In this document: positions 17,645 to 26,376 of the stretch, piece after piece
How positions within the stretch are numbered: position 1 is the stretch's first letter
Layout: every line of letters begins with the position of its first letter
Notes under the pieces: generated by a model
What the model was told of the DNA's origin: nothing
What the model saw: only the letters and a program-made list of their open reading frames with translations
Databases searched by the model: none
Source of the DNA: CAVVAH01 sp963746175
GTDB lineage: Bacteria; Actinomycetota; Actinomycetes; JACCUZ01
Direction: 5' to 3'
Length of the DNA: 64,000 nt
NCBI GenBank assembly: GCA_963746175.1
Contig: CAVVAH010000004.1
Location: 1,364,001 to 1,428,000, forward strand
Program-made: the position numbers and the translations under genes

Positions 17645-20209
17645 GTGAGCACCGTCGTCGCGCCGCGCCAGCCGGTCAGCCCCGATCACGACCTGCGGGG
17701 CGTGCTGCGCATCGACGCGTTCCGCCGGCTGTGGACCGCTCTGTCGCTCTCCAGCCTCGGCGACTGGCTCGGCCTGCTGGCACTGACCGCCCTGGCGCCC
17801 CGGCTGGCCAAGGACGGCTACGCGGCACAGAACCTCGCGGTCGCGGGTGTCTTCATCCTCCGGCTGGCGCCGGCCATCCTGGTCGGACCGGTCGCCGGCG
17901 TCGTCGCCGACCGGCTGGACCGGCGCTGGACGATGGTGGTCTGCGACGTCTGCCGGTTCGCGCTGTTCCTCTCGATCCCGCTCGTCGGCACCCTCACCTG
18001 GCTGTTCGTCGCGACGTTCCTCATCGAGGTCTGCAGCCTGATGTGGATCCCCGCCAAGGAGGCGACCGTCCCCAACCTCGTCCCGCGGGAGCGGCTCGAG
18101 ACGGCCAACCAGCTCAGCCTGTTCACGACGTACGGCTCGGCACCGGTCGCCGCGGCGCTGTTCGCCGGCCTCGCGCTGATCACCGGCATGATCGACAACT
18201 CCCTGCCGCAGATCGACGAGGCCGACCTCGCGCTCTACGTCAACGCCGCCACGTTCCTCGTCAGCGCGGCCACGATCTTCCGGCTCACGGACATCCCGGC
18301 CCGGGAGGCGATGGCGCGCGAGGACCGGCCCAGCTTCTGGCACACGCTCGTCGAGGGCTGGAAGTACGTCGGCCAGACGCCGCTGATCCGCGGCCTCGTC
18401 GTCGGCATGCTCGGGGCCTTCGCGGCCGGCGGAGCGGTGGTCGGGCTGGCGCGCACCTTCGTCACCGACCTCGGCGGCGGCGACCCGGGCTACGGCCTGC
18501 TGTTCGGCACGGTCTTCCTCGGGCTCGCGGCGGGCATGTTCCTCGGGCCGCGCCTGCTGCCCGACTTCAGCCGGCGCCGGCTCTTCGGCCTGTCGCTGGG
18601 CGGTGCCGGTCTCGCACTGGCGGTGCTGGCTCTCATCCCCCACCTCGTGGTCGCGGTGCTCGTGACGCTCGTGATCGGCGCCTTCGCCGGAGTGTCGTGG
18701 GTGACCGGCTACACCCTTCTCGGGCTCGAGGTCACCGACGCCCTGCGCGGCCGGACGTTCGCGTTCGTGCAGACCATGGCACGCGTCGTCCTGGTGCTGG
18801 TCCTCGCGGTGGCGCCGCTGCTGGCTGCCGCGATCGGACGGCACAAGATCGAGGTCACCGAGGCGATGACGCTCACCTACAACGGTGCGGCGTTCGTCTT
18901 CCTGGCGGCCGGGCTGCTGGCGGCCGGCCTCGGCGTCGTCTCCTTCCGCCACATGGACGACCGGCGCGGCGTGCCGCTCGGCACCGACATCGCCGCCGCG
19001 TTCGCGTCCGAGCCGGTGGGGCGGCGGACGAGCGGCCCGCGGGAGGGCTTCTTCATCGCGCTCGAGGGCGGCGAGGGCGCCGGCAAGTCGACCCAGGCCC
19101 ACGCGTTGCGCGGCTGGCTCGAGTCGCTCGGCCACGACGTCGTCGTGACGTTCGAGCCGGGTGCCACCGAGGTGGGCCGCCGGCTGCGCTCCGTGCTGCT
19201 CGACCACCCCGAAGCGGTCGAGGGCGGCGCCGGCGAGACGCCGGCACACCTGTCACCGCGCGCCGAGGCGCTGCTGTTCGCCGCCGACCGCGCCGAGCAC
19301 GTGGCCACCGTGGTCCGGCCGGCTCTCGAGCTCGGCCACGTCGTCATCACCGACCGCTACCTCGACTCGTCGGTCGCCTACCAGGGCGCCGGCCGCGACC
19401 TGGCCGGCGCCGAGGTGGCGCGGCTGTCGCGCTGGGCCACCGACGGCCTGCTGCCGCACCTCACCGTGCTGCTCGACGTCCCGGCCGAGGCCGGGCTGGC
19501 CCGCGTCGACGCGCCGGACCGCCTCGAGTCCGAGCCGCGCGACTTCCACGACCGGGTCCGGGAGCGGTTCCTCGAGCTGGCCCGGCGAGGTGGTTCGCGC
19601 TACCTCGTCGTCGACGGCACCCGTCCCGCCGCCGAGATCACCGAGACCATCAAGGCGCGGCTCGAGCCGGTCCTCCCGCTCAGCGCGAGCCAGGTCGCCG
19701 ACCTCGAGCGCCTGCGCGCGGAGCAGGCCGAGCGTGACCGGCTGGCGGCCGAGGCCAGCCGGCTGGAGGAGGCCCGGGCCCGGGCCGAGGCCGAGGAGCG
19801 CGCCAAGGCTCAGGAGGCGGCGGCGGAGGCCGCCCTGCGGCTCGCGGAGCAGGAGGCGGCGGTCGCGGCGGAGGAACGGCGGGTCCGCGAGGAGGCAGCG
19901 GCCGCCGAGCGCGCCCGGCTGGCCGCGCTGCACGACGCCGACGCGCTGCGGGCCCGCGAGGAGCACGCCCGGCTCCGCGCCCAGCACGCCGAGGAACGCC
20001 GCCAGCACAAGGAGCAGGCCCGCGCCGACCGCGAGGAGGCGCACCGCCGCCGGCGCGAGCACGGCGTCGCCGGAGACGACCCGCCGACCCGTGAGGTCAG
20101 CCTCGTCGACGAGCTGTTCGGTGCCGTCGACGACGACTCGTCGCCGGACTCCGCCGACGACCACACCGTGCAGCTGCCACGGGTCGAGCAGCGGCGCGAC
20201 GACCGGTGA
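17645..20209 (+). CDS. tmk: Fused MFS-type membrane protein and thymidylate kinase
   Basis: 854 residues, GTG 17645. Residues 1-440 are an MFS-like domain of about 12 hydrophobic segments with VADRLDRRWTMV between helices 2 and 3. Residues 460-670 are a complete thymidylate kinase: Walker A GGEGAGKST from residue 475, DR(Y) motif ITDRYLDSSVAYQGAGR, and a lid. Residues 680-800 are a long Ala/Glu/Arg coiled coil, followed by an acidic C-terminus. The kinase makes dTDP from dTMP. The same fusion is known in Streptomyces and relatives. It overlaps holB by GTGA. What the transporter half carries is unknown. Confidence 0.93.
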   Translation: MSTVVAPRQPVSPDHDLRGVLRIDAFRRLWTALSLSSLGDWLGLLALTALAPRLAKDGYAAQNLAVAGVFILRLAPAILVGPVAGVVADRLDRRWTMVVCDVCRFALFLSIPLVGTLTWLFVATFLIEVCSLMWIPAKEATVPNLVPRERLETANQLSLFTTYGSAPVAAALFAGLALITGMIDNSLPQIDEADLALYVNAATFLVSAATIFRLTDIPAREAMAREDRPSFWHTLVEGWKYVGQTPLIRGLVVGMLGAFAAGGAVVGLARTFVTDLGGGDPGYGLLFGTVFLGLAAGMFLGPRLLPDFSRRRLFGLSLGGAGLALAVLALIPHLVVAVLVTLVIGAFAGVSWVTGYTLLGLEVTDALRGRTFAFVQTMARVVLVLVLAVAPLLAAAIGRHKIEVTEAMTLTYNGAAFVFLAAGLLAAGLGVVSFRHMDDRRGVPLGTDIAAAFASEPVGRRTSGPREGFFIALEGGEGAGKSTQAHALRGWLESLGHDVVVTFEPGATEVGRRLRSVLLDHPEAVEGGAGETPAHLSPRAEALLFAADRAEHVATVVRPALELGHVVITDRYLDSSVAYQGAGRDLAGAEVARLSRWATDGLLPHLTVLLDVPAEAGLARVDAPDRLESEPRDFHDRVRERFLELARRGGSRYLVVDGTRPAAEITETIKARLEPVLPLSASQVADLERLRAEQAERDRLAAEASRLEEARARAEAEERAKAQEAAAEAALRLAEQEAAVAAEERRVREEAAAAERARLAALHDADALRAREEHARLRAQHAEERRQHKEQARADREEAHRRRREHGVAGDDPPTREVSLVDELFGAVDDDSSPDSADDHTVQLPRVEQRRDDR

Positions 20210-21420
20210 CGCAGGCCGCGACCACCGGGTCGGGCGTGTGGGCCGACCTGGTCGGCCAGGAGCCGACGGTGGCGGTGCTGCGCGCCGCCGCGGCGGCCGC
20301 GGCCGCCGTCCTGCGCGGCGAGCCCGGCACCGGCATGACCCACGCCTGGCTGTTCACCGGTCCGCCCGGCTCCGGCCGGTCGACGGCGGCCAGGGCGTTC
20401 GCCGCGGCGCTGCAGTGCCCGTACGGCGGGTGCGGCGACTGCGAGGCCTGCCACACCGCGCTGGCCGGCACCCACGCCGACGTCGAGGTGGTCAACACCC
20501 GCAAGCTGTCGATCGGCGTCGACGACGCCCGCCAGATGGTGTCCCGCGCCGCCCGGCACCCCGCGGGCGGCCGCTGGCAGGTCCTGGTCGTCGAGGACGC
20601 CGACCGGCTGACCGACCAGGCGGGCAACGCGCTGCTGAAGGCGATCGAGGAGCCGACACCGCGCACCGTCTGGCTGCTCTGCGCCCCCGCCGTCGACGAC
20701 GTGCTGCCCACGGTGCGGTCCCGCTGCCGCCACCTGTCGTTGCGTACGCCTCCGACGGCGGCCGTCGCCGAGGTGCTTCAGCGGCGGGACGGTGTCGACC
20801 CGGCCATGGCGTCGTTCGCCGCGCGGGCCGCGCAAGGACACATCGGCCGGGCCCGCCGGCTGGCCACCGACGAGGACGCCCGGCTGCGGCGGCACGCGGT
20901 CCTGCGGCTGCCGCTGTCGTTGCACGAGCTCAGCGCTGCGTTGCGCGCCGCGGGCGACCTCGTCGACGCGGCGACCGCTGAGGCCGACGAGCAGGCGGCG
21001 ACGCTGGCGACCTCGGAGGCCGACGACATGCGGCGGGGGCTCGGCGTCGGGGCCGGCGGCAAGCAGCCGGCCGGCGCCGCCGCGGCGCTCAAGGAGCTCG
21101 AGGGCGAGCAGAAGAAGCGGGCGACGCGGACCAAGCGGGACTCCATCGACCGCGCGCTGGTCGACCTGGCCGGGTTCTACCGCGACGTCCTCGCGGTGCA
21201 GGCGGGTGCAGACGTCGAGCTGGTCAACGAGGAGATGCGCGACGCCGTGTCGGGCATCGCCCGGTCATCCACGGCGGAGCGGACGCTGCGCCGGATCGAC
21301 GCGATACTCAAGGCAAGGATCGCGATCGGCGCGGCGACCGACCCTCGTACCGGTGTCCGCAAGAACGTCGCGCCGCTGCTCGCGGTGGAGGCGATGACCG
21401 TCACCCTTCGCCAGGGCTGA
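20206..21420 (+). CDS. holB: DNA polymerase III subunit delta'
   Basis: 404 residues, GTG start overlapping the tmk stop. AAA+ clamp-loader domain: P-loop GPPGSGRST with Arg where ATPases have Lys, as in delta'; four-Cys zinc module CPYGGCGDCEAC; sensor-like LVVEDADRLTDQAGNALLKAIEEP; SRC-like RSRCRHL. The C-terminal domain includes a Lys/Glu helix (ALKELEGEQKKRATRTKRDS). It loads the beta clamp at replication forks. Coupling with tmk links nucleotide supply and replication genes. Confidence 0.94.
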   Translation: MTQAATTGSGVWADLVGQEPTVAVLRAAAAAAAAVLRGEPGTGMTHAWLFTGPPGSGRSTAARAFAAALQCPYGGCGDCEACHTALAGTHADVEVVNTRKLSIGVDDARQMVSRAARHPAGGRWQVLVVEDADRLTDQAGNALLKAIEEPTPRTVWLLCAPAVDDVLPTVRSRCRHLSLRTPPTAAVAEVLQRRDGVDPAMASFAARAAQGHIGRARRLATDEDARLRRHAVLRLPLSLHELSAALRAAGDLVDAATAEADEQAATLATSEADDMRRGLGVGAGGKQPAGAAAALKELEGEQKKRATRTKRDSIDRALVDLAGFYRDVLAVQAGADVELVNEEMRDAVSGIARSSTAERTLRRIDAILKARIAIGAATDPRTGVRKNVAPLLAVEAMTVTLRQG

Positions 21421-21439
21421 GCCCCGCTGCCCGCGGGGC
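21421..21439. terminator. Hairpin immediately after holB
   Basis: GCCCCGC (21421-21427) pairs with GCGGGGC (21433-21439) around a five-base loop, directly after the holB stop and before the end of convergent glpD. Confidence 0.6.
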
Positions 21440-21490
21440 GACCGTGACGTCTGGACCACCAAGCCGTGGAAGCGCCTCTCGCGGGACCGG

Positions 21491-23227
21491 TCAGGCCAGC
21501 GGGACGATCTCGGGAGCGCCGAGCCGGGCGGTGTCGGCCGACTGGTCGTCCGGCTGCTCCTGGGACAGCCGCTCCGCCTCCACCCGGGCCAGGTAGTGCT
21601 CGACCTCGCGCGCCACCTGGGCCTCGCTCCAGCCGAGGACCGGCGCCAGCAGGGCAGCGGCCACCGGCGCCGCCGTGACCCCCCGGTCGAACGTCTCGAT
21701 CGAGATCCTCGTGCGCCGGGCCAGCACGTCGTCCAGGTGCCGGGCGCCCTCGGCCGCGGCCGAGTAGACGACCTCGGCCCGCAGGTAGTCGTCGGCCCCC
21801 TCGAGCGGTTCGCCGAGGGTTGCGTCGTCGTCGACCAGGGCGAGCACCTCGTGCACCAGTGAGCCGTACCTGTGCAGCAGGTGCTCGAGCCGCGCGACGT
21901 GCAGACCGTGCCGGGTCGCCAGCCGGTGCCGCGCGTTCCACAGCGCCGCGTACCCGTCGGCGCCGACCAGCGGGACCCGGTCGGTGCAGCACTCCGGCAC
22001 CTTGCCGTCGAGGCCGTGGCTGACCGCGTCGACGGCGTCCTTCGCCATCACCCGGTACGTCGTGTACTTGCCGCCCGCGACGACGACCAGGCCGGGCACC
22101 GGGTGGCCGACGGTGTGCTCGCGCGACAGCTTCGAGGTGGACTCCGACTCGCCGGACAGCAGCGGCCGCAGACCGGCGTACACGCCCTGGACGTCCTCGC
22201 GGGTGAGCGGCGTGACGAGAACCGCGTTGACGTTCTCGAGCAGGTAGTCGATGTCCCGGCTGGACGCCGCGGGGTGCGCCTTGCCGAGGTCCCAGTCGGT
22301 GTCCGTGGTGCCGATGATCCAGTGCCGTCCCCACGGGATGACGAACAGCACGCTGGTCTTGGTGCGCAGGATCAGGCCGGTGCTGGACTGGATCCGGTCC
22401 CGCGGTACGACGAGGTGGACCCCCTTCGACGCGCGGACGTGGAACTGCCCGCGCTCGCCGGCCATCGCCTGGGTCATGTCGGTCCACACGCCGGTGGCGT
22501 TGACGACCTGGCGCGCGCGCACCTCGATCTCGGTGTCCGACTCGAAGTCGCGCACCCGCACTCCGGTCACCCGCTCGCCCTCGCGGAGGAAGCCGATCAC
22601 CCGCGCCCGGTTGGCGACGAGGGCGCCGTACGCCGCCGCGGTGCGCACAACCGACATCGTGTGCCGCGCGTCGTCGACCTGCGCGTCGTAGTACTGGATC
22701 GCGCCGACCAGTGCGTCCTTGCGCAGCGAGGGGCACTCGCGCAGGGCGCCGCGACGGGTGAGGTGACGGTGATGGGGCAGGCCGCGCGAGGTCCCCGACG
22801 ACATCCCCATCGTGTCGTAGAGCGCCACGCCGGAACCGGCGTAGAGCCGCTCCCAGCCGCGGTGCTTGAGCGGGTAGAGGAACGGCACCGGGCGCACCAG
22901 GTGCGGCGCCAGCCGCTGCGTGAGCAGGCCGCGCTCGCGCAGCGCCTCGCGGACCAGGCCGAAGTCGAGCATCTCGAGGTAGCGCAGGCCGCCGTGGATC
23001 AGCTTGCTGGACCGCGACGACGTGCCGGCCGCCCAGTCCCGGCCCTCGAACAGGGCGACGCTGAGTCCCCGCGTCACCGCGTCCAGCGCCACTCCCGCGC
23101 CCACGACGCCGCCGCCGATGACCACGACGTCGAGCTCCTCGCGCGGGGCCGCGTCCAGCGCCGCCTGCCGCTCCGCCGGCCCGAGCCGGCTCGTCGTCGC
23201 GAACGGTCCGACCGGGGTCTCGCGCAT
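21491..23227 (-). CDS. glpD: Glycerol-3-phosphate dehydrogenase (FAD-dependent)
   Basis: 578 residues from ATG 23227. FAD-binding VVVIGGGVVGAGVALDA near residue 33, GTSSRSSKLIHGGLRYLE substrate/FAD motif, VVNATGVWTD and GGKYTTYR near the C-terminal FAD contact, then the C-terminal helical domain of GlpD/GlpA proteins. It oxidises sn-glycerol 3-phosphate to dihydroxyacetone phosphate and passes electrons to quinone at the membrane face. Divergent from the peptidase gene at 23377, with a 149-base shared upstream region. No glycerol kinase or facilitator is adjacent. Confidence 0.95.
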   Translation of the reverse strand: MRETPVGPFATTSRLGPAERQAALDAAPREELDVVVIGGGVVGAGVALDAVTRGLSVALFEGRDWAAGTSSRSSKLIHGGLRYLEMLDFGLVREALRERGLLTQRLAPHLVRPVPFLYPLKHRGWERLYAGSGVALYDTMGMSSGTSRGLPHHRHLTRRGALRECPSLRKDALVGAIQYYDAQVDDARHTMSVVRTAAAYGALVANRARVIGFLREGERVTGVRVRDFESDTEIEVRARQVVNATGVWTDMTQAMAGERGQFHVRASKGVHLVVPRDRIQSSTGLILRTKTSVLFVIPWGRHWIIGTTDTDWDLGKAHPAASSRDIDYLLENVNAVLVTPLTREDVQGVYAGLRPLLSGESESTSKLSREHTVGHPVPGLVVVAGGKYTTYRVMAKDAVDAVSHGLDGKVPECCTDRVPLVGADGYAALWNARHRLATRHGLHVARLEHLLHRYGSLVHEVLALVDDDATLGEPLEGADDYLRAEVVYSAAAEGARHLDDVLARRTRISIETFDRGVTAAPVAAALLAPVLGWSEAQVAREVEHYLARVEAERLSQEQPDDQSADTARLGAPEIVPLA

Positions 23228-23376
23228 GAGTCCGCACTGCCTTCCGGTGCCGGGGCTTGCTCGTCCGAGCGCCATCGTAGGTGGCGCGTTCCGCCGCCGT
23301 CGGGCCGTCCGCAGCCCGGCGGTTACCCTCGTGGGGGCTCGACCGACGGGTCCTGGGCGGACCCGGAGGACCACGC

Positions 23377-24924
23377 ATGAGGCGAGCGCCACCCGGCCTC
23401 GCCCTGCTCCTCGCCCTCGTCCTCCCGGCCGTCCTGGTCGTCGGCTGCTCGTCCTCCGGCGGTGCCGCGAAGCCCCGCAGCGCGCCGTCCGCGTCGTCCG
23501 GCGGTCCGTCCGGCAGCAGCAGCGCGCCTGAGCCGCGGCTGGCGCGGTTCTACGAGCAGCAGCTCGACTGGCACGACTGCAGCGGTGGCTTCGAGTGCGC
23601 CCGGCTGACGGTGCCGGTCGACTACACCGAGCCGGCCCGCGCGACGATGCGCGTCGCGGTCAACCGGCTGCCGTCCTCCGGTGAGCACCGCGGCTCGCTC
23701 GTCGTGAACCCCGGCGGCCCCGGGGTCTCCGGGCTGCACTACGCGAGGTCTGCGAAGACCGCGGTGAGCCGGGCCGTCCGCGAGCACCACGACGTCGTCG
23801 GCTTCGACCCGCGCGGGGTCGGCGCCAGCCGGCCGATCGACTGCCTGACCGACCGGCAGCTGGACGCGTTCAACGCCCAGGACGGGACGCCCGACTCGCC
23901 GGCCGAGGAGGAGGGGCTGCTGGAGCAGGGCCGACTGATGGGCGACGGCTGCCAGCGGGACGACCCGGCGCTCGTCGGCCACATGGGCACCCGGGACGTG
24001 GCGCGCGACCTGGACGTGCTGCGCGCCGTCCTCGGCGACGACCGGCTGAGCTACCTCGGCAAGAGCTACGGGACCTACCTCGGGGCGATCTACGCCGACC
24101 TGTTCCCCGCGCGGGTCGGCCGCCTGGTCCTCGACGGGCCGCTCGACCCGTCGTCGTCCGACCTCGACAACGCGCGGGCCCAGGCCGTCGGCTTCCAGCG
24201 GGCGCTCGACGCGTTCCTCGACGACTGCCTGCGACGGTCCTCCTGCCCGTTCCAGGGCTCCCGGGCGTCGGCCGAGCGGCGGCTGCAGGCGATGCTCGAC
24301 GCCACCGACGCCCGACCGCTGAAGGGCACCGGCAGCCGGCCCGTGACCCAGGCGCTGGCGACCTACGGCGTCGCGGTCGCGTTGTACGACAAGGGCTACT
24401 GGCCGTTCCTGCGCGAGGCGCTGAGCCAGGCGCTGGAGGGCGACGGCCGGTCGTTGCTGCTGCTGTCCGACCTGTACAACGATCGCGGCCCGGGCGGCAG
24501 GTACACGACGAACACCGGCGAGGCGATCTATGCCGTCAACTGCCTCGACCGTCCGGAGCGCGGCGACTTCGCGGCGTTCCGCGCCCAGGCCGCCGAGGTC
24601 GGCGCGGTCTCGCCGATCTTCGGCGGGTACATCGTCTGGGCGAACCTCACGTGCACCACCTGGCCGGTCCCGGCCGAGGGCGAGCCGGAGCCGGTGGACG
24701 CCGCCGGCGCGGCACCGATCCTGGTCGTCGGCACGACCCGCGACCCGGCCACGCCGTACGAGTCGGCGCAGGCGCTGGCCGAGCAGCTGGACTCCGGCCA
24801 CCTGCTCACCTACGACGGCGACGGCCACACCGCGTACCGGCTCGGCAGCAGGTGCGTCGACACGGCCGTCGACGCCTACCTGCTCGACGGCACGGTGCCC
24901 GCCGACGGCGCCCGGTGCGGCTGA
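23377..24924 (+). CDS. Secreted lipoprotein alpha/beta hydrolase, tripeptidyl-aminopeptidase family
   Basis: 515 residues; ATG 23377 behind CGGAGGACC. Lipobox LVVGC ends the signal peptide, so it is anchored outside the membrane by Cys 24. Ser nucleophile in YLGKSYGTYLG, oxyanion segment VVNPGGPGVSG, FDPRGVGAS, Asp in TTRDPATPYE and His in YDGDGHTAY give the full S33-type peptidase triad. Family members are the Streptomyces tripeptidyl aminopeptidases and related proline-preferring exopeptidases. Cys pairs (DDCLRRSSC; NLTCTTW) suggest disulfides. Followed by tRNA-Thr. Confidence 0.9.
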   Translation: MRRAPPGLALLLALVLPAVLVVGCSSSGGAAKPRSAPSASSGGPSGSSSAPEPRLARFYEQQLDWHDCSGGFECARLTVPVDYTEPARATMRVAVNRLPSSGEHRGSLVVNPGGPGVSGLHYARSAKTAVSRAVREHHDVVGFDPRGVGASRPIDCLTDRQLDAFNAQDGTPDSPAEEEGLLEQGRLMGDGCQRDDPALVGHMGTRDVARDLDVLRAVLGDDRLSYLGKSYGTYLGAIYADLFPARVGRLVLDGPLDPSSSDLDNARAQAVGFQRALDAFLDDCLRRSSCPFQGSRASAERRLQAMLDATDARPLKGTGSRPVTQALATYGVAVALYDKGYWPFLREALSQALEGDGRSLLLLSDLYNDRGPGGRYTTNTGEAIYAVNCLDRPERGDFAAFRAQAAEVGAVSPIFGGYIVWANLTCTTWPVPAEGEPEPVDAAGAAPILVVGTTRDPATPYESAQALAEQLDSGHLLTYDGDGHTAYRLGSRCVDTAVDAYLLDGTVPADGARCG

Positions 24925-24949
24925 TCCGGGCCACCTCAGCCTGTAGACT
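24921..24949 (+). promoter_or_regulatory. Putative tRNA-Thr promoter
   Basis: CTGATC (24921-24926), 17 bases, TAGACT (24944-24949). The predicted start point falls just before the hairpin at 24958. The -35 match is weak and lies over the end of the upstream gene. Confidence 0.35.
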
Positions 24950-24957
24950 TCCTCGCC

Positions 24958-24979
24958 GTGCCGCGACCCGTCGCGGCAC
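24958..24979 (+). other. Perfect hairpin two bases before tRNA-Thr
   Basis: GTGCCGCGAC (24958-24967) and GTCGCGGCAC (24970-24979) are perfect complements separated by CC. It may be the terminator of the peptidase gene or a leader hairpin guiding 5' processing of the tRNA transcript. Confidence 0.55.
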
Positions 24980-24981
24980 TC

Positions 24982-25054
24982 GCCGCCTTAGCTCAGTCGG
25001 TAGAGCGTCTCACTCGTAATGAGAAGGTCGTCGGTTCGATTCCGACAGGCGGCT
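24982..25054 (+). tRNA. tRNA-Thr (CGT)
   Basis: 73 bases with a 7-bp acceptor stem (GCCGCCT with AGGCGGC), D arm GCTCAGTCGGTAGAGC, anticodon arm TCTCA-CTCGTAA-TGAGA with anticodon CGT at the loop centre, short variable region AGGTC, T arm GTCGG-TTCGATT-CCGAC and discriminator T. CCA is not encoded. It reads ACG codons. Confidence 0.96.
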
Positions 25055-25344
25055 CCGCCCAGCAACCCCAGTCTTCAGTCGCGTCGAGGCCCACCTCGTC
25101 ATGAGAAGGTCGTCGGTTCGATTCCGACAGGCGGCTCCGCCCAGCAACCCCAGTCTTCAGTCGCGTCGAGGCCCACCTCGTCATGAGAAGGTCGTCGGTT
25201 CGATTCCGACAGGCGGCTCCGCCCAGCAACCCCAGTCTTCAGTCGCGTCGAGGCCCCACCTCGTCATGAGAAGGTCGTCGGTTCGATTCCGACAGGCGGC
25301 TCCGCCCAGCAACCCCAGTCTTCAGTCGCGTCGAGGCCCACCTC
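25019..25344 (+). repeat. Tandem array of tRNA-Thr 3' halves
   Basis: An 82-base unit beginning at ATGAGAAGG in the tRNA anticodon arm runs through the T arm, acceptor 3' strand and 46 bases of flank, and is repeated at 25101, 25183 and 25266 (periods 82, 82, 83). The last copy ends near 25344, just before the stop of the next gene. Copies 2-4 lack the 5' half of the tRNA, so only copy 1 is a tRNA. The copies are otherwise almost identical. Confidence 0.95.
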
Positions 25345-25347
25345 CGA

Positions 25348-26067
25348 TCAGGCGGGCTGGTCCACCTGCGGCCGCCAGGGCTCGTGCTCGTGCGCGAGCC
25401 AGACCGCCTCGGGATCGAGCGCGCGGACCAGCCGCTGGCCTTCGGTGCGCGGCTCGTCGAGGTCGGCGAAGAAGACCGCCGTGTCGCCAGCGATGACGAC
25501 CGGAGGCCCGCCCGTCTCGACGACGACCACCTGCGAGCCTCGCGTGTGGCCCGGCGCCGGGACGAGCCGGAGCCCCGGCAGCACCTCGAGCTCGCCGTCG
25601 ACCGGCACGTACTGCACGCCGGGCGCCTCGACCCACTCCCGGATCGTGTAGTCGTCCTGACTAAGCGCGTCGTCGAGCTCCCGGCGCTGGACGTAGATCG
25701 GCCGGCCGGCGAAGAGGTGGTTGCCGCCGCAGTGGTCGAAGTGCAGGTGCGTGTTGACGACCAGGTCGATGCTGGCCAGGTCGACGTCGGCCTGCGCGCT
25801 CAGTGGGCTCAGACGCGGATCCATGTCGGCCACCGCCGGGTGCAGCTGCGTCATGCCGGTGTCGACGAGCACGCGCCCGTCGGGATGGTCGATGACGTGC
25901 ACGTAGACCGGCATCCGCTCGCCCTCGGCGAGCAGCTCGGCCACGAGGACCGGGGTGACGGTCTGCGGCGAGCCCTCTCGTCCCGCGCTCTCACCCGTCC
26001 GGGGTCCCGGGTCACGCATCGCGGACAGCCTGTCCGGTCGCCGTGGTCCCGGCGCAGTCGCCGTCAC
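25348..26067 (-). CDS. Metallo-beta-lactamase-fold hydrolase, N-acyl-homoserine-lactonase-like
   Basis: 239 residues from GTG 26067; ATG 26019, 16 codons in, is an alternative and neither has a clear ribosome site. Zinc motif THLHFDHCGGN, then GHTRGSQ, AGDTAVFF and HEHEPW give the ligand set of the MBL fold. The arrangement (VYVHVIDHPDGRVLVDTGM at the start) resembles AiiA-type lactonases, which open the lactone of quorum signals, but other small hydrolases share it. Probably cytoplasmic. The stop lies against the tRNA repeat array. Confidence 0.85.
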   Translation of the reverse strand: MTATAPGPRRPDRLSAMRDPGPRTGESAGREGSPQTVTPVLVAELLAEGERMPVYVHVIDHPDGRVLVDTGMTQLHPAVADMDPRLSPLSAQADVDLASIDLVVNTHLHFDHCGGNHLFAGRPIYVQRRELDDALSQDDYTIREWVEAPGVQYVPVDGELEVLPGLRLVPAPGHTRGSQVVVVETGGPPVVIAGDTAVFFADLDEPRTEGQRLVRALDPEAVWLAHEHEPWRPQVDQPA

Positions 26068-26376
26068 CGATGGTCAGGAACGTGGCCATGCTTGCTCGAT
26101 TCCGTCGTGGGTGGGGCGCCGCGGGGCGCGGCTGCCAGCACTATGACGTCGCAGCCGCACCGATCTCATCGGTCGCCGAGGGCCGGCGTCGAGTCCACCC
26201 GCTCCGGCATGCGCGATTCTCCCTGGCCACGACGGAGGTGGATCGCGCATGTCTGTCATCTCCCGGCCCCGACCCCTGCAGCGACGATCCGGTGAGACCG
26301 GTCCGGTCCGGAGGGTTCTGCCCCTTTCGCTGGGGGTAGGTCCGCGGCGCCTGTCCGGTGTCGAGGAGGACCCCCC
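26068..26376. other. 309-base divergent intergenic region
   Basis: Lies between the leftward lactonase-like gene and the rightward glycosidase gene. I see GAGGAGGACC as the ribosome binding site of the latter but no convincing promoter, terminator or small gene. Confidence 0.4.

Noticed and set aside
25019..25344. CRISPR array
   Set aside because: The repeated unit is 82 bases with no variable spacers and is explained by tRNA duplication.
24982..25344. Integrated element at tRNA-Thr
   Set aside because: No integrase, phage or plasmid gene follows; the next gene is an ordinary hydrolase.
24993..25496. Open frames on both strands through the tRNA-Thr repeats, one with a GIEPTTFSL-like peptide
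   Set aside because: These are translations of tRNA sequence; this peptide is a familiar spurious annotation from tRNA genes, and the frames repeat with the 82-base unit.
26043..26339. Small gene in the 26.1-26.4 kb gap
   Set aside because: The open frames there have no ribosome site, no motif and poor codon composition.
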